Assembly (NCBI RefSeq): GCF_014645195.1
Contig: NZ_BMLK01000009.1
Span: forward strand, 1-64,000
Direction: 5' to 3'
DNA: 64,000 nt
Source of the DNA: Novosphingobium indicum
GTDB lineage: Bacteria > Pseudomonadota > Alphaproteobacteria > Sphingomonadales > Sphingomonadaceae
Part shown: positions 40,922 to 48,451 of the stretch, in pieces
Numbering within the stretch: the first letter of the stretch is position 1
Layout: each line of letters opens with the position of its first letter
Position numbers and translations under genes: made by a program
The notes under the pieces: generated by a model
The model's database searches: none
What the model was told of the DNA's origin: nothing
What the model saw: only the letters and a program-made list of their open reading frames with translations

Positions 40922-42340
40922 TTAATCTATGTCGAGCTTCGTCGGCGCGCCCCGCCCTTCCATGAAATTGGCCAGATTGCGGTGCAGGTTAATCACCTTT
41001 TGCTCCTGGTGCGGATTGGGCAGCGGGCCGCGGAAACCCGAAGATTTGATGCCCTTTTGGACGAACTGCATGTTGGAGAAATCCTGCGCGAGCACCGAAC
41101 CCCAGTTCTCGCCGATGGGATCGGCATAGACCCATTCGGTTTCCGGCGCCTCGCCTTCGGGGAAGCGTTCCAGCGCATAGCTTTCGAAGATGCACTTGTC
41201 GGGATCGTCGCCATAAGGGCGGACGCGGTAGCACAGCGCGAACGTGACGCCGTGCAGGATGTTCTGATTGGGGAACAGGCCCCAGGCGAGCCCGGTTTCG
41301 GCCATGACGTCTTCGGGAATCTCGGGCCAGATCACGCCGCGCTCGGCATCGGCTTCCTTGGCGATCTTGAGCCAATAGGCGATGCACTCCTGCGGGGTCA
41401 CGTCCTCGGGCAGTTCGTGCTGCAGGCGGCTCGCGGCCTTCACCAGCGATTCCGTCGAGGCCGAGTAGTTCACCGTCTCGTAGTTCTCGCGGATCAGCTC
41501 GTAGGTGGAAACGCGCGGATCGTCTCCCTTGCCGGCACGCGTGGTGCCGGCGCTCTCGTTCATCTTGAACTTGGCGTCGCGCGTATCGTAGCTCGAAACC
41601 GAATGCAGGCCGTACTGCTTCGACAGCGCGTAATAGTCGCCATAGGCCAGCAGCTGGGTGTGCGTCCCCGCGACGTGATAGGGCTCCAGGAAGGCCTCGA
41701 TCGCTGTCTTCCAGTTGCAGTCGTAGATGGCCCACTGGCGCCACTTGTAACGCATCTTGTCCATCTCGTAGGCGCCCAGGATCTCACCGGCACGCCCCAT
41801 CCATTCCTTGAGCGGAACGCAGTCGGGATCCATGTTGATGTAGATGAAGCCTGCCCAGGTATCGACCTTGATCTCCGAAAGGCAGGTCATCTCGGGCGTG
41901 AGCTTGTTATCCCAGTCCTGCGGGTCGAGGATGTAGGTGTTCTGCCCGTCCAGATCGAACGTCCAGCCGTGGAAGCCGCAGATGAAGTTCTTGCGATTGT
42001 TGCCGCGTACATCGTGGATGTTGCCCGGCAACATGTCGGGCACGGACACGAGCTGACGACCGCGATGCGGGCAGACGTTGTGAAACGCCTTGAGGCTGCC
42101 GTCGTCCTTGCGCAGCACGATGATCGATTCATCGGCGACATTGTAGGTCATCCAGTCGCCCGGGTTCGGCAGGTCGGTTTCGCGCTCGACCATCTGCCAC
42201 ACCTTGGGCCACAGCAGCTTCTTCTCGGCCGCGAGGTATTCCTTCGAGAGAAAGGCCTCGGTGGGATAGGTCGACAGTACCTCGTCGTCCATGTCCTGCG
42301 CCGTCAGGCGGTTCGGATCGAATTTCTCAGGCTTGTTCAC
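40922..42340 (-). CDS. Aromatic-ring-hydroxylating (Rieske non-heme iron) oxygenase, large subunit
   Basis: 472 residues. The Rieske [2Fe-2S] ligands are Cys90-Pro-His92 and Cys121-Gly-Phe-His124, with 28 residues between His92 and Cys121 instead of the usual 15-17. The catalytic iron site is seen as NWKTAIEAFLEPYHVAGTH with His222 and His227, and a later Asp in VLAQDFSNMQ. Such enzymes hydroxylate or dihydroxylate aromatic or steroid-like substrates with separate reductase and ferredoxin, none of which is nearby. Substrate unknown. Confidence 0.88.
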   Translation of the reverse strand: MNKPEKFDPNRLTAQDMDDEVLSTYPTEAFLSKEYLAAEKKLLWPKVWQMVERETDLPNPGDWMTYNVADESIIVLRKDDGSLKAFHNVCPHRGRQLVSVPDMLPGNIHDVRGNNRKNFICGFHGWTFDLDGQNTYILDPQDWDNKLTPEMTCLSEIKVDTWAGFIYINMDPDCVPLKEWMGRAGEILGAYEMDKMRYKWRQWAIYDCNWKTAIEAFLEPYHVAGTHTQLLAYGDYYALSKQYGLHSVSSYDTRDAKFKMNESAGTTRAGKGDDPRVSTYELIRENYETVNYSASTESLVKAASRLQHELPEDVTPQECIAYWLKIAKEADAERGVIWPEIPEDVMAETGLAWGLFPNQNILHGVTFALCYRVRPYGDDPDKCIFESYALERFPEGEAPETEWVYADPIGENWGSVLAQDFSNMQFVQKGIKSSGFRGPLPNPHQEQKVINLHRNLANFMEGRGAPTKLDID

Positions 42341-42460
42341 GCTGCGTCTCCCTTGGCACCTGCGGCCTTATCCTTAGCACGTGGGGCTTTGCCGCCGACG
42401 CTACTCAACACAGATGTCTATTAAGCCATCCCGCCACCGAGTTCCAGACTGCAGAACCCG

Positions 42461-44083
42461 TCATCGCTCGCGAGATGCATGGTTCTTGCCGTGCTTGCGC
42501 CGCCCATTCTTGTGCGCGGCGTAGCTGTCGAGCACCTTGCGCATCTGCGCCAGAGCCTCCTTGCGGGCCTGATCGTCGGCAATCTGCCCCAGTTCGCGCC
42601 TCAGCCCGGTGACGAAGTCGGCATAGGCATTCTGCCAGTCATGATCGATATCGGTCGCCAGTTCCACGCGGCCAGTCTTCAGACGGCGAGCGGCTTCGCC
42701 AGCAGACAGCTCCCAGGTCTCGCCGATGGCGGGGACCACCATGGTCGCATCAGGCGCGCGTGTCTGTGCAAGCCGGCTCATCGTCTGCAATGCGCCTTCC
42801 TCGCCATGGACGAGAAACAGGCTGCCCCGGATGGGCGCGCGCGATGCGACCCAATCGAGCAGTTCGCTCTGGTCGGCATGGGCAGAATAGGAATCGATGC
42901 GCCGGATCGCCGCGCGCACATGCACGTCCTGCCCGGAAATGCGCACCCGCTGCGCGCCATCGAGGATGACCCGCCCCAGCGTACCGCCCGCCTGATAGCC
43001 CACGAACAGCACCGTCGACTCGCGGCGGAACAGGTTGTGGATCAGGTGATGGCGGATGCGCCCGCCTTCGCACATGCCCGAAGCTGCAAGGATGATCGCC
43101 CCGCTCACCGAATTGAGCCGGATCGATTCCTGCACGCTCTCCACATAGTGCAATTGCGGGTGTTCAAAGACGCATGAGCCGTGGAGATCTTCCAGTTCGG
43201 CGGCATGGCGCTTGAACACGCTGGTCGCCCGGCTCGCGAGCGGAGAATCGATGAAGACCGGCACGGGCGGGATCGCCTTGGCGCGCAGCAGTTCGACGAT
43301 ATCGAGCAGCAGTTCCTGAGTTCGCTCCAGCGCGAAACTGGGAATAAGCAGATTGCCACCGCGATCCAGTGCGCCCCGGATTTCGGCCTCCAGCACCTTG
43401 CGACGCGCCTCGATCGTCACCGGTTCGCGGGTGCGGTCGCCATAAGTGCTCTCGCAAAGGACATGATCGAAACCTGAAGGACCTTCCGGATCGGGATGGA
43501 AAGCCTTGTTGTCCGGCCCGAGATCGCCCGAGCACATCACACGCGTCCCGTTCGCCTCAAGCTCGGCCGATGCCGAGCCGAGAATATGACCAGCGTTCCA
43601 CAGCCGAACCCGAAAACCCGGCGCCGGCTCGAACCATTCTTCCAATTCGACCGGCCGGCACATGCCCCAGGCGGCCATGGCATCGGCTTCGGTGTAGAGC
43701 GGCTCGATCGGATCCTCGCCCGAGCGGTCCCGGCGGCGGTTGCGGCGGGCTGTATCCGCCTCATGGATGCGCCCGGAATCGGCGAGCATGTATTCCAGCA
43801 AGTCTGCCGTCGGCTGCGTGCACCAGATCGGACCATTGAACCCTTCAGCAGCGAGACGCGGCAGAAGCCCGGAGTGGTCGATATGGGCGTGGGTCAGCAC
43901 CACGGCGTCGATATGACGCAGATTGAACGCGAAAGGCTCGGAATTGAGCCCCTCCAACGTGCGCGAGCCCTGAAACATGCCGCAGTCGACAAGAATGCGC
44001 GACTTGCCGAAAACGAACTCGTGGCAGGAACCGGTTACCGTGCCCGCAGCACCGTTGAGTGTGAGCGTGAGAGACTTGTCCAT
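42461..44083 (-). CDS. Beta-CASP metallo-beta-lactamase fold protein
   Basis: 540 residues. The N-terminal MBL domain has HAHIDHSG (His65, His67, Asp69, His70), and later conserved pieces (ASGMCEGGRIRHHL, SAHADQSELLDW) are typical of the RNA-processing beta-CASP/KH-less family related to CPSF73 and Ysh1. Probably a zinc-dependent nuclease acting on RNA. A highly basic C-terminus (AAHKNGRRKHGKNH) would suit nucleic acid binding. Stand-alone gene; target unknown. Confidence 0.85.
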   Translation of the reverse strand: MDKSLTLTLNGAAGTVTGSCHEFVFGKSRILVDCGMFQGSRTLEGLNSEPFAFNLRHIDAVVLTHAHIDHSGLLPRLAAEGFNGPIWCTQPTADLLEYMLADSGRIHEADTARRNRRRDRSGEDPIEPLYTEADAMAAWGMCRPVELEEWFEPAPGFRVRLWNAGHILGSASAELEANGTRVMCSGDLGPDNKAFHPDPEGPSGFDHVLCESTYGDRTREPVTIEARRKVLEAEIRGALDRGGNLLIPSFALERTQELLLDIVELLRAKAIPPVPVFIDSPLASRATSVFKRHAAELEDLHGSCVFEHPQLHYVESVQESIRLNSVSGAIILAASGMCEGGRIRHHLIHNLFRRESTVLFVGYQAGGTLGRVILDGAQRVRISGQDVHVRAAIRRIDSYSAHADQSELLDWVASRAPIRGSLFLVHGEEGALQTMSRLAQTRAPDATMVVPAIGETWELSAGEAARRLKTGRVELATDIDHDWQNAYADFVTGLRRELGQIADDQARKEALAQMRKVLDSYAAHKNGRRKHGKNHASRER

Positions 44084-44243
44084 GTGGGCTGCATGGTACC
44101 GGCTGTCGGCTCAAGCAAGGACCTGAATCAAATTTGCATTTGTCCGGGCAAGTCAGAACCACGAGCGAAAACGGAATATCGGGAAGGAGACCGAAGCCCC
44201 CTCCCCGACATGGTGCACTACTTATATTACCGACCGTGAGCGC

Positions 44244-46718
44244 TTAGAGCGCGATCACGCCGCCATCGTCCTTGGTGATAGCCACCACGGCCGAGCGCGG
44301 ACGCACGGTCGCAGCCGCCGAACCGGCCTGGCTGTCCGGCCAGTGGCTTGTCGGGGTGGTCGCATCGCCGCGTTCACCGGGATGCTGGATACCAACGAAC
44401 AGAGTGCGGCCATCCGGCGTCATGTCGATGCCGGTGATCTCGCATTCGACCGGACCGACAAGGAAGCGCCGCAGGTTGGCGGCCGTCGCCGGCGTGCCGG
44501 CAATAGTCGCCTGCTGGGCCGTCGCGCCGGTCGAGTCCTTGTTGGTGATCGTCACGGCGCCACCGTCGGCGACATGGCCCGGCAGTGCCGCGAGCATCAT
44601 GCAGTTGGTGCGATCGGTCATCGCGCCGTCGTCGGTCTGGATCCAGAGAACCGGATTGATCTGGCCCGACGGGTTGGTGTCGCGCGAGAAGTACAGGCCG
44701 TCCGGGCTCGAGAAGTCGTTCGACGTCGTGAGCCCCGAAACGTTGACGCTGGCATCCGACGGGTAGTCGGTTGCATCGGCACCGAACAGGTAAATATCCC
44801 ATGCGAATGTCGTGGCGGCGGTGTCGTCGCCATCTTCACGCAGGCGGACGATGTGGCCGTTGGGGTTGCCGTAGCTGGTCGAGCCGGAAAGATTCGGATC
44901 GCCGTAGTGGCGCGGGTTGGCCGCATCGGTCCCGTCGAGCGGACGGTTCGACGCATTGTTGTTGGTGAGTGTGAGATAGATCTCGCCCGTCACCGGATTG
45001 CCCGCCGTCCATTCCGGACGGTCCATCGGCGTTGCGCCAACGGCATCGGCAGCGAGACGGCAGTTGATCAGGATGTCGGCCTGATCGGCGAACACATACG
45101 CAGGCGTGGTGCCCACGGCCGGACGGTTCGGGACCGAACCGAAGACCAGCGGCAGCCAGGTGCCCGTGCCATCCGCCTCGAACTTGGCAACATAGAGCGT
45201 GCCGTTGTCGAGGTACTTGTCGCCGACCGCGAGGCGGTTTGAGACATTGGCGTCGCCCGCGTCCCAGGTGGCGTTCGAGACGTACTTGTAGAGGTACTCA
45301 CGGCGGCTGTCGTCGCCCATGTAGACGCCGACTTTCTGGCCGGCGGCGATCCTTACGAAAGCACCTTCATGGCCGCAGCGGCCAAGCGCGGTGCGCTTGC
45401 GCGGCGTCGAGGCGGGGTCGTAGGGATCGATCTCGACCACCCAGCCATACTGGTTGGGTTCGTTGCGATAGTCGTCCGTGGCCGTCGCACCGGTGATCGT
45501 CGCGTTCCACTTGGTGAACATCGGATCGCTCGAGGCCACCGTCGACCAGGCATAGTTGCCGGTCCGCACCGAAACGCCATAACGGGCCAGAGCCGTCAGT
45601 TCACGCTCCGTACGCAGCGCCACATCGGAGGCGTCGCGGCGGAAGTAGCCGGCCCAGTTTTCCTCGCAGGTCAGGTTGGTTCCCCAGCCGGAAATGCCGT
45701 TGGCGCAGTTATTGATCGTGCCACGCCCAGCCGTGCCGTTAGCCGAATAGGCCGTCGCCAGCATGGCCGAGCCAGCGGCCGGGCCCATGATCTGCATCGG
45801 CGTCATCGGGGTGATGCGACGGTTGAAGCTGCTGTCGGCCACATAGGTCCATTGACGATCGCCGCCGTCGACATATTCGGACACCGAAACACCGTGCGCT
45901 TCGATTTCCTTCTTCGCCTCGTCTTCCGGACGCGGACCGGTAGAGACGTTGGTCGGGCCATTGGGGTGGAGGTAGTCGACGTTCAGGTTCTCGTGGTTCT
46001 GCACCATCAGACCACGCGTCGAACTGTTGTCGTCGCGCGCGCCGGCAGAAGAGAGACCGAAGAAGTGCAGCGCGTCGCCATGGTCGCCGATGCGCTGGGC
46101 GAAGTTGGTGTCGGTGCCGTCGTTGGCATAGGCGCCAACACCTGCCGCAAGCGGATCGCCGAGGCGCGTCATGACCGTGACGGTATAACCCGAGGGAACG
46201 GTAACGACGTCTTCGAGACTATGCGCGACGGCCGAAAAGCCGAGCACCGCCGGCGAGACACGGATGGTTGTGGTCGCACTGGCCGCTTCACCGTCGGCAT
46301 TCTGCACGGCGAAACCGAATGTGAGATCGGTAGCGGTCTCGACGGCAGGGGCGATGAACATGGCGGTCAGCCCATCCACGACCAGATCGACGTCCGGGCC
46401 GCTGTTCTGTGCCCAGGCGGACGAGGTTACATTGGTATCGCCGGCCGTTATCGAACCTGTGAGGATCACGACCCGGCCGGAACTGGTGGCTGCGTTCTGG
46501 CCGGCAGACACCACAAGCGTCGATTCGATAGTGTCGTCGCCACAAGCAGCGAGCATCGTGGTACCCATCAGGGCCAGACTGGTCGCCTTGGCTCCGCCGA
46601 AGATGGCCTGACGGCGCGAATAGCGCGTGTCAGCCAGCGTTTCGAGGGATACGGCATTGGTCGGATTGGTATCAACGTCGCCGTCGGTATAACCGTTTTG
46701 AACAAGAGTATCGGACAT
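44244..46718 (-). CDS. PhoX-like phosphatase, Tat-exported lipoprotein
   Basis: 824 residues. The N-terminus has a twin-arginine motif SRRQAIF (Arg35-Arg36) followed by a hydrophobic stretch ending in a lipobox (LAAC, Cys59), so it is probably exported folded and lipidated. The body resembles the PhoX/DUF839 family: GWGTNLTCEENWAGYF, GRCGHEGAFVRI, GDDSRREYLYKYVS. PhoX enzymes are calcium/iron phosphatases acting on phosphate esters. An Ig-like segment seems to lie between signal and core (about 65-165). No Pho box was recognised. Confidence 0.85.
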   Translation of the reverse strand: MSDTLVQNGYTDGDVDTNPTNAVSLETLADTRYSRRQAIFGGAKATSLALMGTTMLAACGDDTIESTLVVSAGQNAATSSGRVVILTGSITAGDTNVTSSAWAQNSGPDVDLVVDGLTAMFIAPAVETATDLTFGFAVQNADGEAASATTTIRVSPAVLGFSAVAHSLEDVVTVPSGYTVTVMTRLGDPLAAGVGAYANDGTDTNFAQRIGDHGDALHFFGLSSAGARDDNSSTRGLMVQNHENLNVDYLHPNGPTNVSTGPRPEDEAKKEIEAHGVSVSEYVDGGDRQWTYVADSSFNRRITPMTPMQIMGPAAGSAMLATAYSANGTAGRGTINNCANGISGWGTNLTCEENWAGYFRRDASDVALRTERELTALARYGVSVRTGNYAWSTVASSDPMFTKWNATITGATATDDYRNEPNQYGWVVEIDPYDPASTPRKRTALGRCGHEGAFVRIAAGQKVGVYMGDDSRREYLYKYVSNATWDAGDANVSNRLAVGDKYLDNGTLYVAKFEADGTGTWLPLVFGSVPNRPAVGTTPAYVFADQADILINCRLAADAVGATPMDRPEWTAGNPVTGEIYLTLTNNNASNRPLDGTDAANPRHYGDPNLSGSTSYGNPNGHIVRLREDGDDTAATTFAWDIYLFGADATDYPSDASVNVSGLTTSNDFSSPDGLYFSRDTNPSGQINPVLWIQTDDGAMTDRTNCMMLAALPGHVADGGAVTITNKDSTGATAQQATIAGTPATAANLRRFLVGPVECEITGIDMTPDGRTLFVGIQHPGERGDATTPTSHWPDSQAGSAAATVRPRSAVVAITKDDGGVIAL

Positions 46719-46843
46719 CTAGGTCATCGCCCCACTGAAGTGTTTAGCGGGAGCGTTGCTAGGGTTTCACCTTGGCAATTTAGCGTCGTTACGATGACAG
46801 ATTTCGGACAACATCAAGCTCGAAAGAAGACAGCCCGGCTTTC

Positions 46844-47596
46844 CTAATCCGCAGGGACATAGACTCCGGAAAGCACCTTGTCGAAATGCGAAGTCACCTG
46901 TTCGTTGCAGCTACAGGCCCTCTCGCACAGAGCCTGCTGATCGAGCACTTCGATACCGCCACGGCGGGTTCGCAGCAGACCGTCGCGCTTGAAGCGCTGC
47001 AGGACGCGGCTGGCGTAGCTGCGACCGATGCCCATCATCGATGCCAGCTGTTCCTGGGTCATGGCCACATCGTTGCGCCCTGTCCGATCGACAGCCGCGC
47101 ATAGCCACTTGGCCGCGCGATGCTCAATCGTGTGAACTGCATTGCAGGCAATCGACTGGAACACCTGGGCCATCACGCAGTCCGCGTAACGAGCAAACAG
47201 GTTGGCAATGGCGGGGCTTGCGCGCTTGGCCGCTTCCAGATCGCGCATGGCGATGCGCCTGAACAGCCCTTCGTGGAGAACGTTTGCCCGGGCATAGGAT
47301 GGCAGTGCTCCTTGGCTGACCACACCGCCCAGCGCGCCTTCCCTGCCAACCAGAATCGTCTCGACCGCGGTCCCATCGTCAAGTTCGACGAAAAACGAAC
47401 ACAGCGCTGAGCCGGTGGGCAGATAACAGAATTCGACGTTGTCTCCCGGCTGGTAGATCACCGAACCGGCCTTCATCCAGCCGTTGGTGCAATACCGTTC
47501 GAAGAGCGCCCGATCCTCCGGACGCAGGGCCGCAAGCAGATCGCTGCGCGGCTCTATTGCAGTCTGAGCCAGGGGTTGGGATGTGAACTGGGGCAT
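46844..47596 (-). CDS. Crp/Fnr-family transcriptional regulator
   Basis: 250 residues from the ATG at 47596, which has AAGGA eight nt upstream. N-terminal cyclic-nucleotide-binding-like barrel (VIYQPGDNVEFCYLPTGSAL), C-terminal helix-turn-helix (MTQEQLASMMGIGRSYASRVLQRF) and a tail with CERACSC. There is no FNR-type N-terminal cysteine cluster, so the signal is not obvious. A GSR-type promoter (47639-47663) lies just upstream and faces away from the one before heme oxygenase, suggesting stress control. Confidence 0.88.
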   Translation of the reverse strand: MPQFTSQPLAQTAIEPRSDLLAALRPEDRALFERYCTNGWMKAGSVIYQPGDNVEFCYLPTGSALCSFFVELDDGTAVETILVGREGALGGVVSQGALPSYARANVLHEGLFRRIAMRDLEAAKRASPAIANLFARYADCVMAQVFQSIACNAVHTIEHRAAKWLCAAVDRTGRNDVAMTQEQLASMMGIGRSYASRVLQRFKRDGLLRTRRGGIEVLDQQALCERACSCNEQVTSHFDKVLSGVYVPAD

Positions 47597-47638
47597 GAAA
47601 CAATCCTTGGTGTGCAAGCGTGCTTGAACACCCACCTC

Positions 47639-47663
47639 AACCCACGCGATGCAGTCGAGTTCC
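47639..47663 (-). promoter_or_regulatory. Candidate EcfG-type promoter of the Crp-family gene
   Basis: Minus strand GGAAC (47663-47659), 17 nt, GTT (47641-47639). This is the alphaproteobacterial GSR promoter pattern. Transcription would start about 35 nt upstream of the ATG. Confidence 0.6.
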
Positions 47664-47719
47664 CCATTCTGTACAAAAGTGAACAGACGCGCTATTGCCA
47701 GACGTCTAAACGTGCCTGT

Positions 47720-47744
47720 GGAACATAACTCGCACTGGCGTGTT
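47720..47744 (+). promoter_or_regulatory. Candidate EcfG-type promoter of heme oxygenase-bacteriophytochrome
   Basis: Plus strand GGAAC (47720-47724), 17 nt, GTT (47742-47744). It lies about 75 nt upstream of the heme oxygenase ATG and would drive the photoreceptor operon. Confidence 0.6.
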
Positions 47745-47827
47745 TGAACTGCCGATCAGGCGTGTCCCGCTGGCCTGCTTCAATCAACCCGTCCTGCTGA
47801 ACAGGAGCCGTATGCATACTAGCGCTC

Positions 47828-48451
47828 ATGCAACTTGACCTAGGCAAAAGCCGAAATGTTGAGGCGTCGCCCGACATGCTAGCGCTTCTGCGTGAGCGTA
47901 CTAGGCTGTCGCATGAGAGGCTGGATTCCGCATTCGGTTCGCTTGCGCTTGACCGGCGAGAAGGCCTTGTGCGCTTTCTTGCTGCGCACACGATCGGGAT
48001 GACCCCGTTGCACGAAACTTTTCGGCATTTTGTCAGCGAAGAGCTGAATATGCCCGCGCCCGACTACCTGACGATGCTGCACAAGGATCTCGCCGCACTG
48101 GGCGTCGATCCGATGGCCCTGCCCTCGCTCGACATGCCCCCCGAGGCAGCAACCGACGCGGGAGCGCCCGGAATCGGTTATGTCATCTCGGGATCACGCC
48201 TTGGCCTTTCCGTCATTCGCCGCCAGGGCTACTGGGGCGAGCAACAAGGGTTCCGCTCCCTCTACATGGAGGACGACAGCGGCCCAGCGTGCTGGAAGGC
48301 CCTGCTGCCATGGATGCGTCAACGCAATTTCAACCGGGCGGAACAGGAAGCCGTGAGCGCTGCCGCACTTGCCAGTTTTGACACTTTCGCACGGGCTTTC
48401 GCCGTCAGCCCCGCCGAAGACAGCCTGAAAGAAAAGAGGGCCGATGGCTGA
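47828..48451 (+). CDS. bphO: Heme oxygenase (biliverdin-forming), bacteriophytochrome partner
   Basis: 207 residues. The helical heme oxygenase fold is visible from LRERTRLSHERLD, whose His is the likely proximal heme ligand, to SGSRLGLSVIRRQ. It would cleave heme to biliverdin, the chromophore of the phytochrome whose start codon overlaps its last 8 nt. That coupling strongly supports the role. The start has only a weak ribosome site; a later in-frame ATG at 47876 is a minor alternative. Confidence 0.88.
   Translation: MQLDLGKSRNVEASPDMLALLRERTRLSHERLDSAFGSLALDRREGLVRFLAAHTIGMTPLHETFRHFVSEELNMPAPDYLTMLHKDLAALGVDPMALPSLDMPPEAATDAGAPGIGYVISGSRLGLSVIRRQGYWGEQQGFRSLYMEDDSGPACWKALLPWMRQRNFNRAEQEAVSAAALASFDTFARAFAVSPAEDSLKEKRADG

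Noticed and set aside
40922..42340. Calling the Rieske protein a 3-ketosteroid 9-alpha-hydroxylase or a named dioxygenase
   Set aside because: No substrate-specific motif or operon partner supports a named activity.
45369..46847. Plus-strand open frame of 492 codons inside the PhoX-like gene
   Set aside because: Antisense to a gene with a clear Tat signal and PhoX motifs; Arg/Gly/His-rich shadow.
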